Of a stretch of 64,000 bases of DNA, positions 1 through 15,000 are shown piece by piece. The notes under the pieces are model-generated. The model ran no database searches. It saw only the letters and a list, made by a program, of their open reading frames with translations, and was not told the DNA's origin. The translations under genes were made by a program, and so were the position numbers. This DNA comes from BOG-1155 sp963717985 (GTDB taxonomy: Bacteria; Desulfobacterota; Syntrophorhabdia; Syntrophorhabdales; WCHB1-27). The stretch covers positions 124,001 to 188,000 of the forward strand of contig CAVQYC010000004.1 in assembly GCA_963717985.1 (NCBI GenBank), in the 5' to 3' direction. The first letter of the stretch is position 1; each line of letters opens with the position of its first letter.

Positions 1-8
1 CAAGCCGA

Positions 9-45
9 CACGGGCGCCTTGTTTTTCTGGAATGGCCTTTGGGAC
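9..45 (-). repeat. Degenerate leader-distal terminal CRISPR repeat
   Basis: The last 27 bp (19-45) match the consensus repeat, but the first ten bases read CACGGGCGCC instead of GTTTCAATCC. In crRNA sense this is loss of the 3' end of the repeat, including the handle. This is typical of the oldest, leader-distal repeat and indicates that the array ends here rather than running off the window. Confidence 0.85.
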
Positions 46-3000
46 CGAGACCTACATCCACACTCCCGGCAAACCCTGGATGTTTCAATCCTTGTTTTTC
101 TGGAATGGCCTTTGGGACTCAGGGGACGGTGGTCGACGCGGCGTTTCTCAATGCGAGTTTCAATCCTTGTTTTTCTGGAATGGCCTTTGGGACTCACTAT
201 ACTTTTTTGGTTGGCGTCTCATCATGATGTGTTTCAATCCTTGTTTTTCTGGAATGCCCTTTGGGACCCGAAGGCGCGCGGCTCTTGCGGAACCACATCC
301 TGGGGTTTCAATCCTTGTTTTTCTGGAATGGCCTTTGGGACTCTTGCCGGGAGCGATGGCAAGCGGGGTATTAAAGAGCGTTTCAATCCTTGTTTTTCTG
401 GAATGGCCTTTGGGACGCGAAGTCCTCGACTACATAGGAGTCGGGTGGGAGGAGTTTCAATCCTTGTTTTTCTGGAATGGCCTTTGGGACGGGGAGATCG
501 TTGCCGCCTTCGACAGATTCTGCAAAAAGTTTCAATCCTTGTTTTTCTGGAATGGCCTTTGGGACACGGAGCTGCTCATCATGACCTATAACTGATGAAA
601 GTTTCAATCCTTGTTTTTCTGGAATGGCCTTTGGGACGCGGGAGAAGTGGCGGATCCTGAAGCCCTGGATCTGTACAGTTTCAATCCTTGTTTTTCTGGA
701 ATGGCCTTTGGGACGAGAGAAGTCGGGTCTCATCTTTAAGCGCATCGCCCTGTTTCAATCCTTGTTTTTCTGGAATGGCCTTTGGGACGACCATCACCAT
801 CACCAGCGCCTACATCGAACTTCAGTTTCAATCCTTGTTTTTCTGGAATGGCCTTTGGGACACGAGCTTTGTGAGGCGGGTGTCGTTGGAATTTCCTTTG
901 GTTTCAATCCTTGTTTTTCTGGAATGGCCTTTGGGACCTTTGGCTTCAACAAGGTTCCGAGCCCGCTTCTCTAGTTTCAATCCTTGTTTTTCTGGAATGG
1001 CCTTTGGGACCCTGCGAGGAATGTCAGGCCCTGGAGGGCGAATACGACAGTTTCAATCCTTGTTTTTCTGGAATGGCCTTTGGGACACGTCCACATGCTC
1101 GACATAGCCTATGATAATTTTTGTTTCAATCCTTGTTTTTCTGGAATGGCCTTTGGGACTCCGGCGCTACGCTCTACTTCCTCAATCTTTACACCGCGTT
1201 TCAATCCTTGTTTTTCTGGAATGGCCTTTGGGACCCTCCTGTCGGCGCAAGCCCACGAAGTAGAGCAGACGTTTCAATCCTTGTTTTTCTGGAATGGCCT
1301 TTGGGACTTCTTAGAAGACATACCTATTTGTATATACCATTGGTTTCAATCCTTGTTTTTCTGGAATGGCCTTTGGGACAATCATGGACGTCTAGGAAAG
1401 GGCTAAAGAGATTGAGTTTCAATCCTTGTTTTTCTGGAATGGCCTTTGGGACGAGGACCTGCAATATCGCGGCATGCCTGGGCCAGAAGGGTTTCAATCC
1501 TTGTTTTTCTGGAATGGCCTTTGGGACGCCGCTCATATAACCTCTTCCTGCCGCACAACTCCGTGTTTCAATCCTTGTTTTTCTGGAATGGCCTTTGGGA
1601 CGGCTGCACCGATCCTGTTCCAAGCCGCCAATCCGGGGTTTCAATCCTTGTTTTTCTGGAATGGCCTTTGGGACGAACGCCGGCGACAGTGACGGGGCCG
1701 CGACAGAACTCAGTTTCAATCCTTGTTTTTCTGGAATGGCCTTTGGGACTGGGGCCCATCGCCGGTATCGCCGAGGCCATGGTCAAGTTTCAATCCTTGT
1801 TTTTCTGGAATGGCCTTTGGGACTAATGTCCGTCAATTTCGAGAATCTGAAGGAGCGGAGTTTCAATCCTTGTTTTTCTGGAATGGCCTTTGGGACCTGA
1901 GTTATTTTTCAACGTCCAGTGTGCTATTTTCAGTTTCAATCCTTGTTTTTCTGGAATGGCCTTTGGGACGTTTACGATATTGACGATCCTGATTCGCCCA
2001 TCCAGTTTCAATCCTTGTTTTTCTGGAATGGCCTTTGGGACGTTGCAAGGACAAGGAAGTGGCCGCACGCATCGATGTTTCAATCCTTGTTTTTCTGGAA
2101 TGGCCTTTGGGACGCAATATGGCAGTCCCTGTGTGACAGAAACACAAAAGGTTTCAATCCTTGTTTTTCTGGAATGGCCTTTGGGACGAGGGGCTCAATG
2201 ATGTCGTTGTTGGCGTTGTGAGGTTTCAATCCTTGTTTTTCTGGAATGGCCTTTGGGACGCCCTGCCCTGATCGGGCCAGGGGCCTCGAGAGACGAGTTT
2301 CAATCCTTGTTTTTCTGGAATGGCCTTTGGGACTTGCCACAGCGCTGAGCGTAAACAATCAGACGGTGTAGTTTCAATCCTTGTTTTTCTGGAATGGCCT
2401 TTGGGACTCATAGCGAGCACTCTTGAGGCGCTTCGCTGCCTTGGTTTCAATCCTTGTTTTTCTGGAATGGCCTTTGGGACAATAAAAGCCTCTTCTCCAA
2501 TGGTAGCCCATTTTTCAAGTTTCAATCCTTGTTTTTCTGGAATGGCCTTTGGGACTCACACTAGGTGCGCTGTCTGCCGAAAGGCCGAGCAGTTTCAATC
2601 CTTGTTTTTCTGGAATGGCCTTTGGGACTCAACCTCGATGGCATCGCCATTGTTACCTATTCCCGGTTTCAATCCTTGTTTTTCTGGAATGGCCTTTGGG
2701 ACCACAAGCTCTGCGGCGCACCTATCTGTATCGCCAGGTTTCAATCCTTGTTTTTCTGGAATGGCCTTTGGGACAAATTGCCCGCTTGTTTCTATCGCCC
2801 GTCATAATCTTAGTTTCAATCCTTGTTTTTCTGGAATGGCCTTTGGGACACCGCCGAGGAAAAAGCGCTCTCCACACTCTCCCGGGGTTTCAATCCTTGT
2901 TTTTCTGGAATGGCCTTTGGGACACAAGCTCAAGATCTGGCATCACCTCTGCAATACCATGTTTCAATCCTTGTTTTTCTGGAATGGCCTTTGGGACATC

Positions 3001-6000
3001 GCGGAAATCTATCTGAGGGCCGAACGATGAAGGGTTTCAATCCTTGTTTTTCTGGAATGGCCTTTGGGACAGGAATCTCGGTTGGCGGCCAGAGCGTTAC
3101 TATCCGTCGTTTCAATCCTTGTTTTTCTGGAATGGCCTTTGGGACGCCACGCCGAACCCGGCCTTCCCCGCCGATATCCGGTTTCAATCCTTGTTTTTCT
3201 GGAATGGCCTTTGGGACGGAATTCGGCTGGAGCGCCTACATCTGGCACGCGAGTTTCAATCCTTGTTTTTCTGGAATGGCCTTTGGGACACAGAGTCGAA
3301 GTGGCAGCGCGCTCTTAACATATAGTTTCAATCCTTGTTTTTCTGGAATGGCCTTTGGGACCCGCGCGGCCCTCGAAGATTCGCCCGACCTCTTCCAGTT
3401 TCAATCCTTGTTTTTCTGGAATGGCCTTTGGGACCATCCGATGCAAATCAGGCCCTCCAGGTGGTCTATAAGTTTCAATCCTTGTTTTTCTGGAATGGCC
3501 TTTGGGACGGGCGAACGAAGCGGGAGACAGCATCATTGACCTTTTGTTTCAATCCTTGTTTTTCTGGAATGGCCTTTGGGACTCGGCCTCTCTATCCGTG
3601 TATGGGCGTAATGGAGATGTTTCAATCCTTGTTTTTCTGGAATGGCCTTTGGGACGCGAATAATTGACAATTGGAGGTTGCCCCAGGCTGTTGTTTCAAT
3701 CCTTGTTTTTCTGGAATGGCCTTTGGGACGTCCTACAGGCTGGTACGGGTTCCTCTGTACGGCGTCGGGTTTCAATCCTTGTTTTTCTGGAATGGCCTTT
3801 GGGACGTTTGTCATTGCCTTCTCTTTTACTGCAATAATCCTATGGTTTCAATCCTTGTTTTTCTGGAATGGCCTTTGGGACCAGCCGATCATCATGAACG
3901 GCGCCTCGACGGTCACAAGTTTCAATCCTTGTTTTTCTGGAATGGCCTTTGGGACAGATGCCCCCCGGAAGCTGGAGTAATTCGTTTGGCGTTTCAATCC
4001 TTGTTTTTCTGGAATGGCCTTTGGGACCCAATTTTCAGAAATCGGTGTTACTTTGGGGGATGCAGTTTCAATCCTTGTTTTTCTGGAATGGCCTTTGGGA
4101 CATGGGCGTAAAGTGTCGTGTCCCGGTCAGTGACGCCAGTTTCAATCCTTGTTTTTCTGGAATGGCCTTTGGGACTTTTGACTACCGGAAGCGGAAGGCC
4201 GGTCACGTCACAGAGTTTCAATCCTTGTTTTTCTGGAATGGCCTTTGGGACGAGGATCAGGTTTGACGAACTTGAACCGGAGACGGGTTTCAATCCTTGT
4301 TTTTCTGGAATGGCCTTTGGGACGACATCTTTTTGAATGGGGAATATACGAATCATGTTGTTTCAATCCTTGTTTTTCTGGAATGGCCTTTGGGACGCGA
4401 ATAATTGACAATTGGAGGTTGCCCCAGGCTGTTGTTTCAATCCTTGTTTTTCTGGAATGGCCTTTGGGACTCATGCCGTCAAACTGCGGTGCGTCCATAA
4501 TTCCTCCTGTTTCAATCCTTGTTTTTCTGGAATGGCCTTTGGGACGGTCGAGTTTCGTGTTGATGACAACCTCGTGCCTGAGTTTCAATCCTTGTTTTTC
4601 TGGAATGGCCTTTGGGACTTAAGATAATGACTCGCCGTGGGGTCGCAATGGAGGGTTTCAATCCTTGTTTTTCTGGAATGGCCTTTGGGACTGATGGTGA
4701 CGGTGTAACCGCTGCTGTTATAGACGAGTTTCAATCCTTGTTTTTCTGGAATGGCCTTTGGGACAACGGCTTTGATCATGGCCTCAGGCCCCCGCAGATA
4801 GTTTCAATCCTTGTTTTTCTGGAATGGCCTTTGGGACGATGTTGGACAGCGCGTACGGAAGCTTGTGGCACAGGGGTTTCAATCCTTGTTTTTCTGGAAT
4901 GGCCTTTGGGACCACCGGCGCAGATTACATGACGATGGACGAAATGAAGTTTCAATCCTTGTTTTTCTGGAATGGCCTTTGGGACGTCTGGCCGAGGCCG
5001 AAAGTACCCTGGCCGCCTATGAGTTTCAATCCTTGTTTTTCTGGAATGGCCTTTGGGACGTGATTCCCTCGGGGCCCTGATTGCGGGCCTCCAGGGTTTC
5101 AATCCTTGTTTTTCTGGAATGGCCTTTGGGACGCCCAAAAAGGTGGATTATGGCGATGCGCTGCTCGAGTTTCAATCCTTGTTTTTCTGGAATGGCCTTT
5201 GGGACGACGGAGTATTGCCCCGCCGTGCCGACGCCGTCGAGTTTCAATCCTTGTTTTTCTGGAATGGCCTTTGGGACAAGCGTCCATGTCACTCCTTCGG
5301 GAACAAGCTGTTCGGTTTCAATCCTTGTTTTTCTGGAATGGCCTTTGGGACCCCTGGCCGTGGCGCGCGGCACCGGCAAGATAGACTGGTTTCAATCCTT
5401 GTTTTTCTGGAATGGCCTTTGGGACTCCGTTGTTTCTAGGGCGAAATCTTCCTACACCGAGTTTCAATCCTTGTTTTTCTGGAATGGCCTTTGGGACACA
5501 CAGGTCGCTGCTCTTACCACAGGCCAATCCATCATGTTTCAATCCTTGTTTTTCTGGAATGGCCTTTGGGACGATGGGCTGGACGTGGGAATATATAGAC
5601 GAGTTCGGTTTCAATCCTTGTTTTTCTGGAATGGCCTTTGGGACGCCGTTTTCGCGCTCATAGATGCGCCTACTTGTTCTGTTTCAATCCTTGTTTTTCT
5701 GGAATGGCCTTTGGGACTCTCCATCATCAACGAAGGACCTGAAATCATCTCGAGTTTCAATCCTTGTTTTTCTGGAATGGCCTTTGGGACGGCGAAGGGC
5801 GGACTCGATACTTCGCCGTAGACGGCAGTTTCAATCCTTGTTTTTCTGGAATGGCCTTTGGGACGTGATTCCCTCGGGGCCCTGATTGCGGGCCTCCAGG
5901 GTTTCAATCCTTGTTTTTCTGGAATGGCCTTTGGGACAACAATACGACCCAGGACAGCAACACCCTAAAAAAGTTTCAATCCTTGTTTTTCTGGAATGGC

Positions 6001-9000
6001 CTTTGGGACGGCCAAGACCAACCTCACCCAGGCAGATCAATATTTGTTTCAATCCTTGTTTTTCTGGAATGGCCTTTGGGACTCGATGGGCTGGACGTGG
6101 GAATACATAGACGAGTACAGTTTCAATCCTTGTTTTTCTGGAATGGCCTTTGGGACGTCATTATACCTCGCGCGGTCCTCTCCCGAGGGATTTTGTTTCA
6201 ATCCTTGTTTTTCTGGAATGGCCTTTGGGACGCGCTGAACCAGTGCCGCTGCACATCCCCGATATCGGGTTTCAATCCTTGTTTTTCTGGAATGGCCTTT
6301 GGGACTGAATCGCCTACCCATGAGCAGGTCACGGTGACGGTAGTTTCAATCCTTGTTTTTCTGGAATGGCCTTTGGGACGCGATGCCATCGAGGTCGACA
6401 GGGATAAAATCATTATGTTTCAATCCTTGTTTTTCTGGAATGGCCTTTGGGACTCAGTTCGGGAAGCTGGTCGAGGACGAGGAGAGGAAGTTTCAATCCT
6501 TGTTTTTCTGGAATGGCCTTTGGGACGGTACAGCGTATCTGGTTTGCGCTATTCCTGTCGAAGTTTCAATCCTTGTTTTTCTGGAATGGCCTTTGGGACC
6601 GCGAGCGGCCGCATCCGGCTCATCTTCACCCTCAATGTTTCAATCCTTGTTTTTCTGGAATGGCCTTTGGGACCCGAAAAGAGGAGGCCGGTATGCCAAA
6701 GAAAAAAGGTTTCAATCCTTGTTTTTCTGGAATGGCCTTTGGGACCATCCGCCGACGGGTACCGCAGATATTGCCTTGCAGGGTTTCAATCCTTGTTTTT
6801 CTGGAATGGCCTTTGGGACGATGTACCAAAAAATCTGAGGGGACATTCCTGACGAGTTTCAATCCTTGTTTTTCTGGAATGGCCTTTGGGACGCGGCCAG
6901 AACCAGGACGGCTTCAGCCAGTTTGCGTAGTTTCAATCCTTGTTTTTCTGGAATGGCCTTTGGGACCGTCATCCCGCTTTGCCACCATTGCCTCTCAAAT
7001 GTTTCAATCCTTGTTTTTCTGGAATGGCCTTTGGGACAAGACCGTCTGGTGCCCGATGACGGTCCTGTCCCCAAGTTTCAATCCTTGTTTTTCTGGAATG
7101 GCCTTTGGGACGGGGGTCAGGACGCCGGAGACGTGCAGGCCCAGATGTTTCAATCCTTGTTTTTCTGGAATGGCCTTTGGGACAAAGAAAACTTATAGAC
7201 GATGAGTATCGTGCAAAAAGTTTCAATCCTTGTTTTTCTGGAATGGCCTTTGGGACGCCGGACTCGCTGTTGCTCCTGCATAGGGCAGTACAGGTTTCAA
7301 TCCTTGTTTTTCTGGAATGGCCTTTGGGACGCGAGCGCCTGCTTCGCCAACGCAATCGTTTCTTCCGGTTTCAATCCTTGTTTTTCTGGAATGGCCTTTG
7401 GGACACTGATCGGTCTGATCCGACGGATCGTAGGACTTTTGTTTCAATCCTTGTTTTTCTGGAATGGCCTTTGGGACAAGAGATGCCCCCCGGAAGCTGG
7501 AGTAATTTGTTTGGCGTTTCAATCCTTGTTTTTCTGGAATGGCCTTTGGGACATCTGCCAGGGGTTGCTCAGACGGTCAGGATCGACGTTTCAATCCTTG
7601 TTTTTCTGGAATGGCCTTTGGGACGTCGGCCAGGCTCTGCTCGGCGCCGCCGAATTGGTGTTTCAATCCTTGTTTTTCTGGAATGGCCTTTGGGACTCTC
7701 CGCCGCGGCGAGGCTGACGATCTCCATCGCAGGTTTCAATCCTTGTTTTTCTGGAATGGCCTTTGGGACGGGTGTGGACCTACTTGCGGACGCTATATTA
7801 AGGTGAGGTTTCAATCCTTGTTTTTCTGGAATGGCCTTTGGGACGTTTGGTTAGGGGATGGAAATTATGCCGAATATCGGAGTTTCAATCCTTGTTTTTC
7901 TGGAATGGCCTTTGGGACCCCCCGGCCGCCGCAGCCACGGCAGGCCCCATCTCCAGTTTCAATCCTTGTTTTTCTGGAATGGCCTTTGGGACCTCAAGAT
8001 CGCCCACCAGGGCGTAGGATATGCCGTGTTTCAATCCTTGTTTTTCTGGAATGGCCTTTGGGACCCTATGCCGGTTTTGCGCCGTGGACGGTAGGGGATA
8101 TGTTTCAATCCTTGTTTTTCTGGAATGGCCTTTGGGACGCGCTACGACAAGCCCCACACGGTATTTTACCTCGAGGTTTCAATCCTTGTTTTTCTGGAAT
8201 GGCCTTTGGGACGCCAGAAGCCTCAGGGGGGAGTGAACGGAATTATTTGTTTCAATCCTTGTTTTTCTGGAATGGCCTTTGGGACCACATTCGCCCCGCT
8301 GTTCTATAGCGGTGAGTCCGGGTTTCAATCCTTGTTTTTCTGGAATGGCCTTTGGGACCTTTGTCATCTACCATAGTAGCCCTCGTTCTCTACATAGTTT
8401 CAATCCTTGTTTTTCTGGAATGGCCTTTGGGACGCCTGCATGCTGAGGTCCATGCTGTAATTTGTGCTATGTTTCAATCCTTGTTTTTCTGGAATGGCCT
8501 TTGGGACGCTTGTAGAGGCCATCGCCAAGGGCATCATCGAAGGGTTTCAATCCTTGTTTTTCTGGAATGGCCTTTGGGACGCTGGCATCGCGCTTTCGTC
8601 GCGCTGCCCCTTTATCGGTTTCAATCCTTGTTTTTCTGGAATGGCCTTTGGGACGAGAAGCCCTAGCAGCGGCGATGGCCCGTAGATGTCGTTTCAATCC
8701 TTGTTTTTCTGGAATGGCCTTTGGGACGCAACTCGGGGTGCCTTTGCCTGATGACGTCCAGAGTTTCAATCCTTGTTTTTCTGGAATGGCCTTTGGGACA
8801 TCGCGCCGTGAAAAAGCTACAGGCCGGAATACCTGAGTTTCAATCCTTGTTTTTCTGGAATGGCCTTTGGGACCCAGACCTCGAAGGCCGGCGCCCAGGT
8901 CCCTCCCGCAGTTTCAATCCTTGTTTTTCTGGAATGGCCTTTGGGACGACGACCTGGGGATGTCGAACGGGTTGCGGGTACTCAGTTTCAATCCTTGTTT

Positions 9001-12000
9001 TTCTGGAATGGCCTTTGGGACGGAGCGGCACGGATTAAAGGAGGTAAACAGACATGGCGTTTCAATCCTTGTTTTTCTGGAATGGCCTTTGGGACCGGAA
9101 ACGACATAGCGCGTGCCTCCGCCATAAATGTGTTTCAATCCTTGTTTTTCTGGAATGGCCTTTGGGACACCGATTTCATCGGAGGTGAAGGTTTCGTTCA
9201 TTTTGCGTTTCAATCCTTGTTTTTCTGGAATGGCCTTTGGGACGCAGCGAACGTTATCAGAGCAGGTGGGGCTTTACGAGTTTCAATCCTTGTTTTTCTG
9301 GAATGGCCTTTGGGACGATCAGTGCGGTGTCGCCCCTGCCGCCCGCCCAAAGGTTTCAATCCTTGTTTTTCTGGAATGGCCTTTGGGACCAAATACGGAA
9401 GGCTGGTAAGGGCCATAAAAGAGGGGTTTCAATCCTTGTTTTTCTGGAATGGCCTTTGGGACGTGATTCCCCCGGGGCCCTGATTGCGGGCCTCCAGGGT
9501 TTCAATCCTTGTTTTTCTGGAATGGCCTTTGGGACCGAAGGCATCTACAATGCTATCGCGGGGCATCCGGAGTTTCAATCCTTGTTTTTCTGGAATGGCC
9601 TTTGGGACGTGGTCCAAAGGCTTTTGTCGAGAAGGTCATAGCGGTGTTTCAATCCTTGTTTTTCTGGAATGGCCTTTGGGACGAGCGATGATTTATTCTG
9701 CGGTCCATCACCACCGACGGTTTCAATCCTTGTTTTTCTGGAATGGCCTTTGGGACCGGTCTGCCTCTTTGGCGAGTCCCCAGGCTACCTTGTGTTTCAA
9801 TCCTTGTTTTTCTGGAATGGCCTTTGGGACAATATAGTATAGTAATACGATGGACTGAGATGATATGTTTCAATCCTTGTTTTTCTGGAATGGCCTTTGG
9901 GACGTTTTGTGTTCGTTCTGAAGATTATTTGTGAGATAGTGTTTCAATCCTTGTTTTTCTGGAATGGCCTTTGGGACCGAACGTGCATTGTGAGGCCGTG
10001 TAGACGATCTTCGTTTCAATCCTTGTTTTTCTGGAATGGCCTTTGGGACCTTTGTCTTCATCTCATCCTCCTCCGGAAGTTTGTGTTTCAATCCTTGTTT
10101 TTCTGGAATGGCCTTTGGGACCTCATCTACTTCTAGTGTGTCCCGTTGGATGAGGCCGTCCAGTTTCAATCCTTGTTTTTCTGGAATGGCCTTTGGGACC
10201 GATCGACAAATTTGAGCCGGGCATGGTCAAATACCTGTTTCAATCCTTGTTTTTCTGGAATGGCCTTTGGGACACACCATGGCCACGCCCTATATCACCG
10301 AGTCACAATGGTTTCAATCCTTGTTTTTCTGGAATGGCCTTTGGGACTATCGACCTTCGTGCTTGCCCTCACAACAGGAGGGTTTCAATCCTTGTTTTTC
10401 TGGAATGGCCTTTGGGACAGGTTGTTTTGGACCGTGGAATTCGGGCTGCATAAAGTTTCAATCCTTGTTTTTCTGGAATGGCCTTTGGGACGTAGACCTG
10501 GGCTATGGCCGCGAAGGGAGACAAGAGGTTTCAATCCTTGTTTTTCTGGAATGGCCTTTGGGACGGCAGTCTTTTCGTCCCCCTCGCAACAAAAACAATA
10601 GGTTTCAATCCTTGTTTTTCTGGAATGGCCTTTGGGACGATGATCTATGAAGATCGTCGCCACGAAGAGAATAAGTTTCAATCCTTGTTTTTCTGGAATG
10701 GCCTTTGGGACAAGACCGCAATAGCTGGCCGGGGACAGAGGAAATAGCGTTTCAATCCTTGTTTTTCTGGAATGGCCTTTGGGACACAAGGGACTTAGTG
10801 ATGCTGGCGAAAAAGCAACGGTGTTTCAATCCTTGTTTTTCTGGAATGGCCTTTGGGACACGATCGACAAATTTGAGCCGGGCATGGTCAAATACCGTTT
10901 CAATCCTTGTTTTTCTGGAATGGCCTTTGGGACTCCAAAGGGACACACTGGAAGTAGATGAGGCGGAATGTTTCAATCCTTGTTTTTCTGGAATGGCCTT
11001 TGGGACGCGCTTCATTTCCTACGCCAACACGTACAAAAGGATGTTTCAATCCTTGTTTTTCTGGAATGGCCTTTGGGACGCGGCCTTGAGCTCCGAAATA
11101 GGCAGCTCCGTGATGAGTTTCAATCCTTGTTTTTCTGGAATGGCCTTTGGGACTTTCGGGCGGCAGATCGAGGACAACGCAGGGAATGGGTTTCAATCCT
11201 TGTTTTTCTGGAATGGCCTTTGGGACAAGCAAAAGAGTACGGCGAACTGGCCCTGAATCTCTAGTTTCAATCCTTGTTTTTCTGGAATGGCCTTTGGGAC
11301 GGGATGAGGGAGCGTAGGACATCGCTATGTTTATAGTTTCAATCCTTGTTTTTCTGGAATGGCCTTTGGGACGCTGCACCGATCCTGTTCCAAGCCGCCA
11401 ATCCGGGGTTTCAATCCTTGTTTTTCTGGAATGGCCTTTGGGACGTGTACCTCGCGGATCGACCGACCCGCAGAGGTACCAGTTTCAATCCTTGTTTTTC
11501 TGGAATGGCCTTTGGGACCACGACGACGACCTTGGCCTCTACGCCTTTGCTGTGTTTCAATCCTTGTTTTTCTGGAATGGCCTTTGGGACGGAAGATGAA
11601 GTTTGAGGGGGGCTGGTCTACCTCGAGTTTCAATCCTTGTTTTTCTGGAATGGCCTTTGGGACAACCGTCGAGAGAAATAACACAGCAATCATAGCAAGA
11701 GTTTCAATCCTTGTTTTTCTGGAATGGCCTTTGGGACGACCAGATCAACGTCACAACCCGTCCGGGCCTTTGGTTTCAATCCTTGTTTTTCTGGAATGGC
11801 CTTTGGGACAAAACACTACGCTCAAGGTTTCGTCAACCGAGGTCGTCAGTTTCAATCCTTGTTTTTCTGGAATGGCCTTTGGGACTATGGCACGATCCCG
11901 GGCACCCCGAAGCCGACCCTGTAGTTTCAATCCTTGTTTTTCTGGAATGGCCTTTGGGACACCAGCAATCTTTCCCCGGCGCAGATAGAGCTGGAATGTT

Positions 12001-15000
12001 TCAATCCTTGTTTTTCTGGAATGGCCTTTGGGACTCAACCGTCAAGACGGCGACGGGCGTCAATCAGGGTTTCAATCCTTGTTTTTCTGGAATGGCCTTT
12101 GGGACGATTCGTTACCGCGTGAAGGTACACGGCCTCACCGGTTTCAATCCTTGTTTTTCTGGAATGGCCTTTGGGACGCCGCGCCATGCCCTACCCGTTC
12201 GGGAAGCCAATACAGTTTCAATCCTTGTTTTTCTGGAATGGCCTTTGGGACGACGCGCGTCCGCGCTATGATCTCCGGTGCATCTTTGTTTCAATCCTTG
12301 TTTTTCTGGAATGGCCTTTGGGACCCAACGCAGAGGCCGGGATAGTAACGCCCTTGGTGCGTTTCAATCCTTGTTTTTCTGGAATGGCCTTTGGGACCCC
12401 ATATACGCCGCTGTGCTTTGGGAAATGATGGAGTTTCAATCCTTGTTTTTCTGGAATGGCCTTTGGGACTAGGGCCGTCTTCACGCGCGGGCGAAGATGT
12501 TAGGAGGTTTCAATCCTTGTTTTTCTGGAATGGCCTTTGGGACGCTGGCCGGGTCTGACTTCTATTACTCGCCACAAGAGTTTCAATCCTTGTTTTTCTG
12601 GAATGGCCTTTGGGACGCGCACCGTATGGCCTGTGGGCGTGATGCTAGGATGAGTTTCAATCCTTGTTTTTCTGGAATGGCCTTTGGGACTCGTAACAAC
12701 CCAAGCAGAGCTCGACGCACTACCAAAGTTTCAATCCTTGTTTTTCTGGAATGGCCTTTGGGACCGGTCGCTTGTAGGGCCGTTGGAATGCCTATAATGG
12801 GTTTCAATCCTTGTTTTTCTGGAATGGCCTTTGGGACACGCCAGCACGCCGAAGATAGGCACCGTCTGGAGGGGGTTTCAATCCTTGTTTTTCTGGAATG
12901 GCCTTTGGGACCACTCACGTGAAGGAAGGGGGATGAACCAATGGTAGAGTTTCAATCCTTGTTTTTCTGGAATGGCCTTTGGGACGGATAGGAACGACGC
13001 TCGGAAAGCTGCGCGATTACGGTTTCAATCCTTGTTTTTCTGGAATGGCCTTTGGGACCCCTGATAAAAGAGGTGGAGGACACTTTTTCCCCCATGTTTC
13101 AATCCTTGTTTTTCTGGAATGGCCTTTGGGACACGAGTTTCTTTATCGGTCTTAAAGTACCGCTTACGTGTTTCAATCCTTGTTTTTCTGGAATGGCCTT
13201 TGGGACGCATGGAAAGCGTATCGTGTGGCTCTCCGGGCAATCGTGTTTCAATCCTTGTTTTTCTGGAATGGCCTTTGGGACACGCGCCTCCAGGCAGCCA
13301 TCGACGGCCACAGATCCAGTTTCAATCCTTGTTTTTCTGGAATGGCCTTTGGGACACGGATCAAACAGCTTAGGGAGAGTAAGGGATTATCTGCGTTTCA
13401 ATCCTTGTTTTTCTGGAATGGCCTTTGGGACGGTCGTTATCGAAGCGGACACGGGCGGCATCACAGGTTTCAATCCTTGTTTTTCTGGAATGGCCTTTGG
13501 GACGTTAGCCAAGGCTTTGCGGGTGAAGGTCGATATCCTGAGTTTCAATCCTTGTTTTTCTGGAATGGCCTTTGGGACTCGCCCTCGCCGCCACACCGAA
13601 TACAAAGGGCCTCACAGTTTCAATCCTTGTTTTTCTGGAATGGCCTTTGGGACCAAAATCCCAGGGCTATGATTGGGAAGAGGTAATCCAGGTTTCAATC
13701 CTTGTTTTTCTGGAATGGCCTTTGGGACTATGATCGCCGCCTGTGTCTTCGTCAACGGGCCAAATGGTTTCAATCCTTGTTTTTCTGGAATGGCCTTTGG
13801 GACTTTCCTCCAGGACGGTGGGGCTCACACTGTCCTGAAGTTTCAATCCTTGTTTTTCTGGAATGGCCTTTGGGACGCCGACGAACACAGAGGCCGGGAT
13901 AGTAGACACCGGTTTCAATCCTTGTTTTTCTGGAATGGCCTTTGGGACGCATTACCGGATAACTTTGAGACCTACACGCTGATGTTTCAATCCTTGTTTT
14001 TCTGGAATGGCCTTTGGGACATAAGGAGAGTTTACGTGTTTAGGACAGAATCGTAACTGTTTCAATCCTTGTTTTTCTGGAATGGCCTTTGGGACGCATT
14101 GCCGACCAACGCAGAGGCCGGGATAGACACCGGTTTCAATCCTTGTTTTTCTGGAATGGCCTTTGGGACTATAAATGAGAGTAGCGATAACACAATTGGA
14201 ATCTGGTTTCAATCCTTGTTTTTCTGGAATGGCCTTTGGGACTTTCACCGGGCGCCTCCTTATAGTTTGATCCAAAAAGTTTCAATCCTTGTTTTTCTGG
14301 AATGGCCTTTGGGACTCCATAGGCAATATGTGCAATATGCGCAATCCTCAGTTTCAATCCTTGTTTTTCTGGAATGGCCTTTGGGACCCGAGCTCGGGTT
14401 GTATTCCAACTCACCGACGAGAGCAGTTTCAATCCTTGTTTTTCTGGAATGGCCTTTGGGACGCAAAGACCCTGAGCTGATCAATCAATATGGCAGGAGT
14501 TTCAATCCTTGTTTTTCTGGAATGGCCTTTGGGACGCAGAACGAATTTGATGCTCTCGTGAGCCTTGTTTAGTTTCAATCCTTGTTTTTCTGGAATGGCC
14601 TTTGGGACACATGGGCCTCGTCGATCATCACGTGCTTGAACTGACGTTTCAATCCTTGTTTTTCTGGAATGGCCTTTGGGACGCAGCTTACCACGGCGGT
14701 AATGGCCGAGGTGCAAAAGTTTCAATCCTTGTTTTTCTGGAATGGCCTTTGGGACACCAGTCGTTCTGCTCGGCCTTGCGGATATGATAGGGTTTCAATC
14801 CTTGTTTTTCTGGAATGGCCTTTGGGACGTCGAACAGCATCGCCTGTGGGAAGAGCCCCAGAGGTTTCAATCCTTGTTTTTCTGGAATGGCCTTTGGGAC
14901 GCCGTGGTTGCGCTTATCGCCTATCGAGACCCGATGTTTCAATCCTTGTTTTTCTGGAATGGCCTTTGGGACTGGATAGCGATAAGGGAAAACCGCAGGG

